Assembly (NCBI GenBank): GCA_949152475.1
Contig: OX424562.1
Location: 21,824,209 to 21,888,208, forward strand
Direction: 5' to 3'
DNA: 64,000 nt
Origin: Terebella lapidaria
Taxonomy: Eukaryota; Annelida; Polychaeta; Terebellida; Terebellidae
Numbering within the stretch: position 1 is the first letter of the stretch; every line of letters begins with the position of its first letter. Shown here piece after piece: positions 10,480 through 22,860 of the stretch. The notes under the pieces are model-generated. The model had not been told where the DNA came from. It made no database searches and saw only the letters and a program-made list of their open reading frames with translations. The position numbers and the translations under genes were made by a program.

Positions 10480-11620
10480 GTTGATTCCACAAATGTGAAA
10501 AAGCCCACAATTGTGGATACAAATGCTGTCAATCGCACAGAAATGTGAAGAAGTCACTAACGTGAAAACAGTTTTCGTCAATTACCCGCAAATGTGAAAA
10601 ACTCCACCCACAAATGAGAAAAACACTCCACCTACAAATGTGAAAAATCCAATCACAAATGTGAAAACGTTTTTGTCAATTACCCACAAATGTGAAAAAA
10701 TCCATCCACAAAAGTGAAAAAAAATCCAATCACAAATGTGAAAACAGTTTTCGTCAATTACCCACAAATGTGAAAAAAGCTAACACAACATAAGATATAC
10801 ATGATAAATGCCATTTAAGGTATTATTGAGAAAATATCAAACGGAATGGGGGATGCTTGTTTCATGAAAAAATCATAAATATTCTTTCAGCTATCTATGT
10901 CTTATTTTGCATTTTCGAGAAAATGGGCCAAAGTTTATTTTTGATCGCAATTACGTCACAGTATCATCGTTGATATTCATATCCATCTTCATGGTCCGGA
11001 GCACCTTTTTGCTCTACGACCAATATTTAGCGAGATACAATTTCACTTCCTCGTTAGCATGCTACTTGTGCCTTACTTCATTGAAGAATTGTTCGCTTTC
11101 AGAAAATTATTACATTTCCTTGTCTGAGTGTCTCCAATTCAGCTTTTTTACCCTGAATTAGGCCAAAAAACTCTTTTCTAACATATTAATAAAGTACCAA
11201 ATTTCAGAAGGATCCATCAGATTTTCGCAAAAGTGTGTTTTGTTGAAAAATTTCCATATTTTTGGAATATTTCTCGACCTTAGGGTATGGTCTAGATATA
11301 TAAAAAAAAAATCAAAGAGTCAACCAGGGTTGTCGTTTTGACAAGTGAAAGAGTTCCCATATCTTTGCAGATACAAAGAATCGTATCTAACCCGGATACC
11401 ATTTTTCACAGTGACCACTCACCATTATCCGTGATAATTATGTACATACCTATTCAAATGACATTCCTCATGTCAAATCTTAGTTGAATTATACTTCACA
11501 TTTGTGGGTAGTTGACAAGAACTGTTTTCACTTCGGATGGTCGGATTTTTTTTTACATCCGTGGGTGGATTTTTTTTCATGCAATTTTGTGGGTAAAAAA
11601 AAAAAATTTGGTGGGTGATT
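10480..11620. repeat. Foldback element with arms of CACAAATGTGAAAA repeats
   Basis: The left arm (about 10480-10785) holds at least nine copies of CACAAATGTGAAAA with spacers such as CAGTTTTCGTCAATTACC. The right arm (about 11490-11615) carries the reverse complement (TTCACATTTGTGGGTAGTTG, then ACTGTTTTCAC and GTGGGTGGATTTTTT). The 700 bp between the arms has no convincing gene. This is the layout of a foldback or MITE-like DNA transposon. The tandem expansion of the left arm is unequal to the right. Confidence 0.75.
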
Positions 11621-11639
11621 TACAAAATTTACTATCACA

Positions 11640-12179
11640 TTTGTATATATCATAGTAATGTAAATATCTGTGTAAAGTACTTGCGAATATATCGGTAACT
11701 GGAAGTTATTTTGATACTTACTGATCGTCAGTTGATATGTCGGCAGGTTACTTTTTATACTGATGTTGAGTGTATCAACAGATCGATGTTTCAAATATGA
11801 AATTAAGACATAATTCACAGGACAATGATAGTCTGAATAGTTATGTACGACATTAATCAGATGACACATACAACAAGAAACAAATGTTCAGCAACAACTT
11901 TTCATCAAAATTGTTGTTTAGATCTTTCAAGGTTCAAATGCGAAATGTACTTTTTTCTTTGCCTTGAAATAGCTCAAAACATACAGTGACTTAATTTAGA
12001 TCATTTTTTTCGCGAATTCTTCGGAAAATCAAAATGGCCGCCATGCAAATACCGGCGATACCTGGGCAAAGAAAACTGATACATATCACAGAGGGACACA
12101 TCGACGGTCAATTAAAGCAACTGCCTTCGATTACAGGCAATATCTTCTGAAAAATGTATTTCATATGTAAAGTTTTAAC
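11640..12179. other. Non-coding, small fragment of the duplicated S block
   Basis: About 11690-11800 resembles stretches near 22240 and 34790 (TGATCGTCAGTTGATATG-like). No gene was seen. Confidence 0.4.
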
Positions 12180-12867
12180 GTCTTCCGCTATCCGGGATCC
12201 TCGAGGATAGTCCTCTGACCACAGGTCATCGCGGACGCGCACCCACTATCCTCAGATCCTCACGGATAGTCCGCTCACCGAGGGTCACTGCGGGCGCAGT
12301 GTCTACTCTATCATCAGAACGTTAACCAGGTAGCAGCCCGCCCAGCGAGCCCAGACATGCGGACACCACTCAGATACAGGATCATCACCGTGGTGTTGAC
12401 TGTAAGGTCGGCTCGCCACGGGGCATGGAACCCCGGACAGCCCGACAGTCCGCCAGAGCCTGTGTCGCACCATCCCGGGTGGGAGACCGGTGATCCAGAG
12501 GGCGTGCGCCCCCGAGTCATCAAGGCCTTCCCCACCCGGGCCCCCTATCGAAATTGTCCCCAGGGGCCTGTGAGGGCCTTAGCCACGCAGAGAGGACGTA
12601 GAGCTCATGGCCGAGCTCTCCGTCGTCTCTCTCGCCTTGCTCTGAGACAACTTCACAGACCAAAACGCCTCCATAGTATTTATAACCCCAGAGCACGAGA
12701 AACGAAGGAGATGACGTAAGACCATTGTTATAGCTTACTGGGCGAGAGAGTTGGAGAGCGTTGCTAGGCAGCGCGTGCTTCAAACAGAAGCGTCCAGAAC
12801 AAAGGCCGTAAAACTAGAGTGTTTAACAAAGAACCACCTGCCGCGATCTTTGGGCAAAATCGCCACA
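12180..12867. repeat. R3 interspersed repeat, copy 1
   Basis: A GC-rich block very similar to 32880-33597 in the same orientation. Shared landmarks include GCCAGAGCCTGTGTCGCACC, ACCGGTGATCCA, CCCCCGAGTCA, a TATA-like GTATTTATA, GCGTGCTTC and the terminal TTTGGGCAAAATCGCCACA. Its left part holds a 58-bp imperfect tandem duplication (about 12187-12300). It could be a solo LTR (TATA-like box, CA end) or a SINE-related unit. Antisense, it carries a tRNA T-arm-like hairpin. Its family is not identified. Confidence 0.8.
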
Positions 12868-13427
12868 CATATTAAACATGTGAAATGACTTGAATGAGGC
12901 GTACTCACACCAAATTTTATGACTACAAGCAGTCATTCGGGAAATTTTGCTCATTTGAACAGGCGGTTCACGCGTAAATACAGGAACTTTATCCATCACA
13001 AGCATATGTTTAACACAAAGCATAAAAATGCCAGATGGGCTGACAATTCCACACACACCACGGTATATCACTAGTTATCTTCTCATATATGCGGATACAA
13101 ACTGGAAAATGTACTCAATGTGGAATTTCAAAGCCAATTAGAGTTTGATAGATACACTTCATTTGTTTATATATAGAAAAAAACTGGCATACAATGTGTG
13201 TTAAAACACATGAAAAGACAACTCGGATGGATTGTAGTCCTCAAAATCATTGTGCCCAAACTTTATTATCTTGTATTAGATGTGTCGCACTAAGATTTAG
13301 TTTCGAAGAAAATATTGCATACATTCGAAGGCAGTTGTTTGAAAAGAAGAACTTTTGAATTTGGTCGCCAAAATCTAAAAATCGCCTGATTACTGACTTG
13401 CCTCTAGAAATTTTTGTGAAACGCCAC
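12868..13427. other. Non-coding stretch, nothing recognised
   Basis: AT-rich, with no splice-bounded frame and no repeat that I could match elsewhere in the window. Confidence 0.4.
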
Positions 13428-13690
13428 TGCTCAAACTGTACAAATGTAATATCTGCTCACGAGCTTCTGCCAAAGTCCCTGCGATAGATCATCTCTGCAT
13501 GGTGTTCGTGGTTTGATTGTACCACAAATCACAAAGCAAAACATTTCGAGAAGAACGAAACAAACGAAAGATAGTCCTTGATATATTGTGGTTATAGCTT
13601 CCAAGACAGGTCTACAGGCTTGGTACAACGAACAAGGTCCTGATGTTGACGATCTGTCACGCAATCTAGACTACATCCTGGTACAGTCGC
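13428..13690 (+). repeat. R1 module, copy 1
   Basis: R1 is a recurring unit of about 260 bp. Its landmarks, in order, are CTTCTGCCAAAGT, GTACCACAAATCACAAAGC, AAAACATTTCGAGAAGAACG, GATATATTGTGGTTATAGC, CCAAGACAG and GTACAGTCGCTATTGTTTTG. At least eight copies lie between 13.4 and 35.4 kb. Read on the minus strand, several copies keep a hydrophobic segment of the type FVCFVLLEMFCFVICGTI, but no copy has a complete gene structure. Confidence 0.75.
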
Positions 13691-15190
13691 TATTGTTTTG
13701 TTTTTTTCAGCCATATATAAAGCTGTAATGATTCCTTGCAAGGAACATATCCAGCATGATTTAACTGGATGTGTTTAATATCGGGAGATATAGGCATTCC
13801 AGAGACGCCCATTTCCTCATCTTCTAGCTAGTACGTATATTGTTTCCGTTCACTTCCAAGGGCGCAAAAGTTGTGGGGATGGGGGTCTGTCCAATGTTTG
13901 GAGGAATTACTTTTTGTAAACGTACGAGCTCAGAAAGGGGCGAAGCCTCCCAAACGGGGTCTGGGGGAATGGCGCCAGATTTTTGTTAAACAAACACATG
14001 ATAAATGGCATTATTTGGTGTCATCTGATGGCTTTTTAGCATGAATTTTACACAATTTATAACACATATCCTCCGAGAACAGTTGGGGGGAGGAGGTCAC
14101 CACAAATGTTGAGACGAGGGAACATGATTCCGACCCCCCCCCCCCCCCTCATGTGGCTGCGCTGTCTTCACTTCTCACAGATAACTGATCTAAATGAAGC
14201 AAAATATTGTTTGTGTATTGCAGATTGAGAATTATGATTTTATTGGTGGTAATAATCATGGATATAATTCAATCAGTGCTTGTTATGCCAGGTTCAGAAA
14301 GTGTATTGAAAGTAATGTCTCGAGTACAGTTTCGTGCATGTGGGCATTTTCTTACGGTACCTGAAGCTATTTTTCATATTATGAAGGATGTTTTGGTATC
14401 CGATCAGACCTTGAAGTGGATCCAAGAAAAATACCTCCAGATCGAACTGACACCGACATTGCCAACAACTGCGTAAATTTAGCGTAGAGCCTGGGGTAGA
14501 CTCATGCTGAACTACTTTCCTTTCATCCTGAAAGACGAGGACTTTACAGATATTCCCTGACTTCTGATATACCCGTATAATCATTACTATGTGACTGCTG
14601 AAATTGTACATGTCGAATTTCTGCTTCTGGGCTTCTTGCCAAAGTATGTCTGAAGGATCAACTCTTGGTCGAGGCGGTGTGACTGTACCACGAATCACGA
14701 AGCAAAACATCGCAAGCAGAACGAGACAAACAAAACATAGACGTTGATATAGTGCCGGTAGCTGCCAAGACCGATATATAGTTGCTAGCAATGAACAAGG
14801 TCCAGATGTTAACGCTCTGTTACGCAATATGCATCTTGGTACCATCGCTGTTATTTTATCCACAAGCCAAATACAAAACTGATGCCATGTCGTTGGGTTG
14901 ACTAAATGGTGGGCAATGCACATTATCCAATATGATATAACTGAATCTGTTTATATTTTTGATAATACAATGTATAGGTATCATTGTTTTGCTTTCACCC
15001 ATACCAGATAACTTATTAAATTCGAACAAATATTGTCTATATATTACAAAGTGAGAATGATACGTGCACATCTATGTTCATGTCATGTTCAAAGATTGTT
15101 TTGCCAGCTATATAATACCATATCAATCAAAAGATGCCCAAGTTCACTCTTCACGTCAGAACAGTGTTTTGTCAATATTGTGATTATGTC
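13691..15190 (+). repeat. S block, copy 1 of a direct segmental duplication
   Basis: Near-collinear with 28961-30570. Shared sequence includes GATATAGGCATTCC, ACTTCCAAGGGCGCAA, a poly-C run next to CTCATGTGGCTGCGC, TCTCACAGATAACTG and CAGGTTCAGAAA. The longest frames inside (14207-14476 on +, 14294-14923 on -) have counterparts in the other copy but match no family I know. The block includes an R1 module at 14598-14870. Confidence 0.75.
14598..14870 (+). repeat. R1 module, copy 2
   Basis: It carries the landmarks GCCAAAGTATGTCTG, TGTACCACGAATCACGAAGC, AGCAGAACGAGACAAAC, GCTGCCAAGACCGATATATA and ACGCAATATGCATCTTGG. The antisense frame through it contains LCFVCLVLLAMFCFVIRGTV. Confidence 0.75.
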
Positions 15191-15752
15191 TCGAAGTTCA
15201 AGGACATAATACAAAAATTACATACCACATTGGGCGTACACATACTATCAATGTCAACAGACCATTTGTTCTAACGTGAAGATTAAAATCGAGCGTCGTT
15301 TGACTGATACGAGATCCGAATCTGGTACAATCCCTGATGTGCGATCGTATTCTCATTGCATGTATCAATCTGTTACGACCAATCGAACCAGATTTGATAA
15401 TAATATATATCATCTCACTGCGCAAGATACATATATTATTTGATTCAGTGATCTGTGAGCGGTGAACACAAAACAATTCATGTGCTGTCTTGTTGGAGAA
15501 AACAATAGCGACTGTACCAAGATGCATATTGCGTAACAGAACATTATAATATAACATCTGGATCTTGTTCATAGCTAGCGCCTATGAATCGGTCTTGGCA
15601 GCTATAAATACAATATATCAACGACCATCTTTCGTTTGTTTAGTTTCTTCTTGGAATGTTTTGCTTTGTGATTTGTGATACAATCAAACTACCAGCAGAA
15701 GAGATGATCTATCGGAGGGACTTTGGCATGAGAAGCTCATGAGCAGCTATTT
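15191..15752 (-). repeat. Inverted segment with R1 module copy 3
   Basis: 15191-15400 is the reverse complement of about 33640-33850 (shared ACGAGATCCGAATCTGGTA-type sequence and a GACCAATCGAACCAGATTT stretch). 15500-15752 is an R1 module on the minus strand, with TTTGCTTTGTGATTTGTGAT and GGACTTTGGCATGAGAAGC. No gene was seen. Confidence 0.7.
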
Positions 15753-16238
15753 GTGCGGCCGTGAGGCCGTACTATTGTATCACAGAACGGCACACTAGTT
15801 CCGCTGTTCCGCAGTTAATTTACACTTCCGGACAGTGGTTGCACCGAACGCAATCGGAATGCACACTGTTTACAGCGATCGTAATCGTGGTCCTATGTGA
15901 GGGGAAAATTAACAAGCGTGTTATGATTATTTAGAATATAAAATATTTATCATATGTACGTCAGTATATCATGAACGTGTTCATGTGTGTGGAAAGCCAC
16001 TAGTATTTTACATGTATTTCCGAGAACCATTCGTTTCAGTGTTCATGGCGTTGATCTGTGATCAACCACTGCCCGGAAGTTTATTGCGGCCATCAGGCCG
16101 TACTATTGTATCACAGAACGGCACACTAGTTCCGCAGTTAATTTACACTTCCGGACAGTGGTTGCACCGAATGCAATCGGGATGCACACTGGTTACAGCG
16201 ATCGTAATCGTGGTCCAATGTGAATGGAAAATTAACAA
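15752..16238 (+). repeat. Tandem duplication of a 328-bp unit, first copy plus start of second
   Basis: The unit consists of part A (15755-15915, from GCGGCC to AATTAACAA) and part B (15916-16081, CGTGTTATGATT to CCCGGAAG). Part A repeats at about 16085-16238. The second part B appears only at 20117-20281, because a transposon has split the second copy. The two A parts differ at a handful of sites (for example GTGAGG against ATCAGG). Confidence 0.88.
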
Positions 16239-19200
16239 CCCAGTGGGCACAGACCATGTGTGCAGACGTCTTCAAGTGGTCTTTGAAGAGGACTTCCGTA
16301 AGACGACTTCAAGCCTTTCTAAAGTCCTAAAAACGTTAACTGGCAAGTCGTCCTCAAGACTAGTCTTAACGACGTTTTCGAAACCTTTGCAGACGTCTTG
16401 CAGAGTCATCTGGAAATCGGCTGTGAGACGTCTTCAAGCCAATGTAACACTTTCTCAATTCTTACAAGCGTTCGTAGGACGTTTTGCTGACGCTTTGCTT
16501 CAAGGTTTAATGCAGATTTCACGTGCTTGAAGACGTCTTCAAGAAGTCGTGAAAATCAGGAGCAGAAGACGTCTTCACGTCGTTCAGAAGTCCTAAAAAC
16601 AAGACTGGTGAGTCGTCCTCAAGTCTACCTTCATGACGTTTTCAAGACCTTCGTAGCCTTCTCGTGAACTCGTCTGGCAGTCGGCTGTGAGACGTCTTCG
16701 AGACAACCCGACACCACTACAGACCATTGCAGACGTCCGTAAGGCGCCTTGCAGACTTTTGCTTTCAAAACCCTGGTCCCACTGCCCCGACTGTCGGCGC
16801 CGATGCGCAATGATCTAACACCACTGTGAAGCTACGACTTGGACGGCGAATTCCAACGATCTGCCGGCGAATGAGCAACGACTGTACAGAACCAGCACGA
16901 ATCACCTCGATGTACAACATCTTCGGACTTCGTTCTTCGGCATTGTCGTCCCGTAGGCCCTACTCGTTGCGTATTCTTTGTATATAGTTGTAGTTCTTTA
17001 CAAATCGTTGCAAGTCGGGGTCATTCCGTTGCAGTTTCGTCGTGATTCACTGAACCACAACGAAGAACTACAACGGATAGAGAACGAACTTGAATGAACA
17101 GAATCAATTGGAATGAAAACGATTGGCATAAAAATCGTGTTGGAGCCACGACTGTTTTGAATAGTTCAAAACATTCTGGCAGCTCTGCGACCTCGCCAAT
17201 CCTCAACGGACCATCACGTCCGGGGCTTTGGTGTGACTACTGCTTTAGATCTGAGTATACTTCTAGTAATCAGAGGAGTCAGCTCATCCCTGCGATGACT
17301 TTGAGGAATGTAGGAAATATATTGCATTAACACACGTCGCTGTTCTTCTGTGAAGTCAATTGTTAACTGGAAACATCTTGTTCGCACAGAAGTTCATCAC
17401 ACTGGATAGAAAATCACTTGCAAATCACTTCAAAACATGTTTTATTCCGCAATGAAGAACATACACCGGGACCAGTACAAATAAATAAACAGACCGGTTA
17501 ACAAAGCGTTTACTGGTATATTACCATACGTTTAAACTCACATCCTTACTAGACTAGACACAGCAACAGGCATGAAAAATTTTCAGGTACTTCAGCCCCT
17601 GTCATATGATACTAGTAGATAACTGCTGAAGAACACATTTGTAACGAAAATCCCGCTCTAGGCGATGCAATGAACAGAGCTCACATTATAGGTTTGATAA
17701 ATAAAGTGGGCATGTGATTTTATTTGTCGGAGTTTTCAATATTCTGGCTCTCCGTACGTCTGCGTTTGTAGCTGTAGTGTAGTTGTTTCCCCCCACTGCA
17801 ACGTCAAAATTTCAGAGAGCTCTGAAACCACGGACTTCTTCGTAATCTGTGGGTATTGTCTGAAAGCGGTTTCTGAAAACATATATTGATTACCAGAGTA
17901 TTAACAATAATTTACCACCACGCAGGAGATGGCTTATTTCATTTCAAGTCATATGGGATTACTTAATAATTTTCGTAGGTTACGGGTATTCGATCAAATG
18001 TAAAATGATGAAATGTATAGCCTACCCCACATAGCTTTGAACACTTTGGTTTCCAAGAGGTTCACTTTTTCGCCTGTTTTTGTGTTTCCCCGGTAGTGTT
18101 GAAGTTTTGACAAAACCCACGTCGTCTCAGCACCCTGTGCAAATTGAGATGAAACAACTAAATTTAATTCTGAACTCTGAAATTAAATTTAAAGGACATC
18201 ACAATTATACACGTCGAAGGAAACACGTCACATACAATATAACACTGCACGATCACTAGCAGTCTACTCACATCGAGAGAGATGCAGAAACTCTCGCAGA
18301 TCCTTGGCACCTAGATAGGAAATCTCGTGCACCTAAGCAATGAATAAAACTCCTCAATGATATCTGGGTTTTTTTTTTCTATCAAACAGGTTCCACATTG
18401 AAGCGATGGACCCCACAACGAAGATATAATACTAGAGTTACGGTATGTCCAAGATATCCTTTCCTAACTTTTCATTCATTATTTCTTAATAAATTGAGTC
18501 TTTTTCCAATATTTTTAAGAGAAAATTTCATACAAAAACAATGAGAAGTCGAAAATTTCTAAAATTTTTACACAAACCGGGGTCAACACTTTTGCCAATT
18601 GGGTCAAGTGTTGAGGAAGCAAAATCAAGGATTCTTTGCTGATTTTCATACATTGATGTTTATTTCATGAGAAAACCACTTACCAGTATACGGTGACCTC
18701 TTATTTTTTCAGCATAACGGTATGGATGCTAAATATTGACCCAAGTTTGTGCAAACATTTTAAAGAATTTTCCATTTCTCAAATTTTTTAAATATTTTTT
18801 TCAAAAATACTAGCAAAACACTCGAATTTTGGCAAATAATGACAGAAAATACATGAAAGGGTAGTTGCAACAGCTCCAAATATTAATTATTACCATGTAT
18901 CTCTGGTATCATATCTTCAATATCGGGTAAATTGCTTTGATGTGAAACCCTTTTGAAAAAAAGATCCCTGGAATGCCCCGTCTCGTTCTCGCCCTAGGAT
19001 CTAGAGGGCAATTCCCATAATATTGAAAATAGGATGACTGTGTTTGCTTCTTGCCCAATCATATTAAGATTGATCATTGCCATGGAAATATCAATACATA
19101 TTAATTAATAAGTTAATGAATGATAGGCCTATTCCACAAATTTCAAATCATTCACTGCTTTTTTGTTGAAAATATCGCAGAAAATCGTGTTCCATAAAAA

Positions 19201-20114
19201 AAAAGAAAAAAATCAGATTATAGCTGTGTGGTAGGCCTAGATGACGTGTTCAAAGCGTTTTCAAGGCGTCTTCAAAACCTTATCATATTCAGGAAACTTA
19301 GATCTAGCATTATGCCAGGCTTTGTCAGCACAGCATCAATTTATTGCAAAAGCACAAAATTTTTTACTGTTACTAGATCTATAAACGTCAATTCATGAAG
19401 AGCAATTCGGTATAGATCTAGGCTAAATGCAGAATGCACCCTGGAAACACTACCGAAAATGACATGCACTTGAATCAACAATACAGCTTAAAATAATCTG
19501 ATCCAACTGCACATTTGATGTTCCAGTAAATCTATGATATCTCTGAAATAATTTTAAATAAGATTCTTGTCAATCGAAATATTATTACCTTGGATGAGAC
19601 ACGATTTGTTTCTCCTGTGTTTTTGCCTTCCTCGTAGCGTCGTGCAGACGATGCCGTTTGTCAGTTCTTGTGCGCATGCGTCATCTTGTGCACGTGCGCC
19701 ACCTTCTATTATGGAGGGTCCATTGAAGACGTATTGAAGACGTCTTCAAGACCTAAATAGGCCTACATGTAACTATAATTTGAATTTTCACACACAATTT
19801 ATTGAAATGAACGAATTCTCATTGGACATGTTGTGGCCATTAGACCTATGAGAATAAATACTTTGTGTATTTACAGACACTAAAATATGGATAACTTCTT
19901 TCGTTAAAAATTTCAGCTCTGGTCTTCTCGTGGTTTGTTGATGGTCCTCAAGCTGCATTAGACACGAAACGTTTTGAAGACGTCCGTAAATAAACATTCA
20001 TCTTCGACCTCATGTGATCACAATCTTAGGAACTGTTGAAGACGACCATAAGACGTGCTCAAGTGTTCAATCCAGCTGCGGACGTCTTGAGGACTGGTCT
20101 TTGTGCCCACTGGG
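16239..20114. mobile_element. Non-autonomous DNA transposon, 3876 bp, TIR CCCAGTGGGCACA
   Basis: The terminal inverted repeats are CCCAGTGGGCACAGACC at the left and its near complement ending TTTGTGCCCACTGGG at the right. The flanks read AATTAACAA before and AAGCGTGTT after. The paralogous empty site at 15906-15922 reads AATTAACAAGCGTGTT, so only AA was duplicated, if anything was. Both ends carry dense subterminal repeats of GACGTCTTCAAG-type motifs, including a perfect 18-bp palindrome at 16526-16543 and a near copy around 19733-19750. No transposase frame exists in the interior, which is AT-rich and gene-free. The superfamily is not assigned: the ends resemble hAT (CAGTGG), but no 8-bp duplication is present. 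Confidence 0.9.
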
Positions 20115-20281
20115 AAGCGTGTTATGATTATTTAGAATATAAAATATTTATCATATGTACGTCAGTATATCATGAACGTGTTCATGTGTGTGGAAAGCCA
20201 CTAGTATTTTACATATATTTTCGAGAACCATTCGTTTCAGTGTTCATGGCGTTGATCTGTGATCAACCACTGCCCGGAAGT
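20115..20281 (+). repeat. Displaced part B of the 328-bp tandem unit
   Basis: After two bases this matches 15916-16081 almost base for base, from CGTGTTATGATTATTTAG to CACTGCCCGGAAG. It is the right-hand remainder of the host repeat split by the transposon. Confidence 0.88.
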
Positions 20282-20660
20282 CGTGTAAACTTGGGAAAAC
20301 CCATGGAGCGCCTAAGACGAAATTCAAGTCTTATTAAAAATCATAACGCTCTCATCGTAACTTGCTATCTGTCATCCAAGAATTGTTGTCCATTGGAGTA
20401 TTTCATTTTTGCCGCACATTCTATTTAACAATCAAACAAAAGCATTGCTTGTTAATATGTACAGTTTCATTAGTGATGTAACAATGAACATAGGGATCTT
20501 TCAAAAGTCCCGGAGATGTCTGTAAAGTGGTCACGCTTCATGATGAGGCCACAGCAACTCAGCATATTTCTGCAACAAACTGCTGCGCTCATTTGGTATA
20601 TACATAATATTATATCATAAAATATAATTTATATTGTAGAATTCCTGTGTTATATTTCGT
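20282..20660. other. Non-coding stretch
   Basis: No gene was seen. About 20490-20640 is the reverse complement of about 31200-31330 (GTGGTCACGCTTCATGATGA against TCATCATGAAGCGTGAGCAC). Confidence 0.4.
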
Positions 20661-21660
20661 CTGATTTACATCGAAAATAATTATTCAGGGGTGGGGGTGT
20701 GGCAATTATGGCAAAATGCAACAATAGCTTTATTCTTCGATATGATATTGGCCAGAAGAATTGTTTGAAAGTCTTCGGAGATGAACAATGGCAGAGTAAT
20801 TCAACATCTTGCAAAGCACATGTTTGTACACACATGTTCTTCGTCTTATTAATCACTCCGTCAGACGTTTTGTACAATTATAAACACATCCATCTCTGGC
20901 CGACATATGGCAAGTGGCTCAGTTATACTGGTATTAGGCGAAGGAGCAGCCCGCCCCTCGATCCATACAATGAAAGAAAACACTAATTATCCCAAATTCA
21001 AAAATAAGACGAAAATAGAGGCAATATTCCTAACAGATGGCATGGTATCGTTATCTCATTCCATTTGCAAATTATGTTTTCACGTTGTGAATGACAGCTT
21101 CAGTGAGTTTATGCAGTTGTTGCCAATGCCAGCGTATGTTTGGTCTGAAGGTATCGCTCTCGGTCAGACTTCATCCACTGAATCGGATACCAAAAGACTC
21201 GTGGTAATGTCAGTAAATAGTATTTGTATAACAAGTATTTGTACTTGTAAAGTACTTGGAAAGGATGCCCATATAGTAACGTATCTTCAATAATAATGTG
21301 AAACTATCTGATCTTGAAATTCATCGACATAACCACAAGATTACACACTATATTGGACGAGCAGATCATACGTTCAATTTTAATTGCATATAATTGGATA
21401 AATTACTGAAGACATGATCAAGCATGTGGACATCGTTTTCGAGTATGGTACCCAAAGTTATTTGAAGATATCCGATCAAATTCTGAAGTTAAAGGAGCAG
21501 AATGCCTCCAGAACCAGACTGACACAGATATTGCCACCAACCGCATAAACCCAATAACGCTGCCATCACAACGTGAAAGCATAATTACGGATGGAATGAC
21601 GGTACCAATACCATGCTACCCGATCGGAACATTTCCTCCATTTACGTCTAATCTACGGAA
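20661..21660 (-). repeat. Inverted copy of the 30.5-31.3 kb segment
   Basis: 20690-21280 is the reverse complement of about 30590-31170: shared AGTAATTCAACATCTTGCAAAGCACATG-type text, CGGCCGACATATGGCAAGTG-like text, and a GCAGTTGTTGCCAATGCCAGC stretch. 21400-21640 then matches 33890-34130 in direct orientation. Related single copies lie at 28170-28470 (+), 34080-34260 (+) and 35900-36400 (+). Short frames on both strands are conserved by homology, but none has exon signals or a known family. Confidence 0.7.
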
Positions 21661-21984
21661 TGATGATAGTTTAGTAGTATTTTGGTCGGGAAGATAATGT
21701 TTTTGCTGCAGCTAAAAGAACTCAACTCGCGGCGAGAATGTTTCGCCATAGTGAAAACGTTTTGGTCGCGGATTTAATGATTTTGGTCGAGATTTAAATA
21801 CTTTCAGTCGTCACAATTAAATTTGCAACGAAAACTGTTCAGGAAAAACACTTTATCATGTTTATGGTATGAGTCAGCCACTGTACTACATATTCAGTTC
21901 AGGCAGATGCAATCAAATTGAACCTTTTGTTTTGATGGTGGGAGTGCTAACACAAATATTTATGTTAGGAATAACTATAGTGCT
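21661..21984. other. Non-coding stretch
   Basis: Its right part (about 21890-21984) resembles 34430-34510. No gene was recognised. Confidence 0.35.
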
Positions 21985-22165
21985 CAATCTGTTTGTATCG
22001 TAGGACTTCAACTTTCCCCATTGACCATGAAATGAACAGTTTCCAGAAACCATGCTTCAAGTGTCCAGCTATTTCTCGATACTTCTATCAACTGGATACA
22101 TCCGCAGAATTACAGTATGTGCTGGCCATGTGTACCGTAAATACCATAGATGCCAGGATGATGCA
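21985..22165 (+). other. Exon-like conserved segment, copy 1
   Basis: The frame TSTFPIDHEMNSFQKPC, continuing through CPAIS, YFYQLDTS and ELQYVLAMC, is conserved with 34538-34690. An AG precedes it in both copies (ATCGTAG, ATCCTAG). The donor position reads GCAAGT here and GTAAGT in the other copy. The protein family is unknown to me. It is either a real exon of a duplicated gene or a relic of one. Confidence 0.35.
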
Positions 22166-22579
22166 AGTATTTGTGTATTTTCTCACATACATGTACATGT
22201 ATATCAGACCACAGAAGAGTAAATCACTGCAAGGCATTCTGACATTCAGTTACCGTCAGTTGATATCTAGGGAGATACATCTTTATATTGATGAAATACA
22301 CCAAATGGAGCATTGACATATCCAGATGGTTTTAAATGTGGAATTATGCCTGAATGTATTGTATGGTCGATGATTCGAATATTTCGAATATGGGTGAACT
22401 TCATGAAACGTAAAATGAAATTTACAATATGTATAATTGTATATATAATATATCAAAAGAGCACAGCAGCCTGGTGTGGATATACACTGGGCTGCTTGGC
22501 TTTTATCCTGGGTTGTGAGCTTTTAGTTCTGCTCCTTGCAGAAATCTCCTAACTTTTGATATATTTATATATCATCACG

Positions 22580-22860
22580 TGAATGTTGAAACTGCACTTG
22601 TGGAATATATGTTTCTGACCATCTCTTGCCAAAGTCTGTCTGATGGATCATCTCTGGTATTGGCGGTCTCTCTGACTGTACCAAAAATCACCAAGCAGAA
22701 CACACCCCCAATAGAACGAGACAACCGAAAGATAAACTTTGATATATATTGTTTTTATAGCTGCCAAGACAGACCTATAGGCACTGGCAATGATCGAGGT
22801 CCAGATGTTAACGTTCTGTAATGCGATATGCACCCTTGTACAGTCAATATTGTTTCAGTT
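22580..22860 (+). repeat. R1 module, copy 4
   Basis: Landmarks TCTCTTGCCAAAGTCTGTC, GTACCAAAAATCACCAAGC, ATATTGTTTTTATAGCTGCC and GATCGAGGTCCAGATGTTAAC. About 22440-23300 is collinear with 35000-35880, the segment downstream of the intact TRP-like gene. Confidence 0.75.

Noticed and set aside
14294-14923. 209-codon minus frame as a gene
   Set aside because: It passes through an R1 module and S-block sequence. The direct duplicate at 29.6-30.3 kb does not preserve it as one frame, and no family or splice sites are evident.
15985-16530. 181-codon + frame across the transposon boundary
   Set aside because: It starts in the host 328-bp unit and runs through the TIR at 16239, so it is chance fusion.
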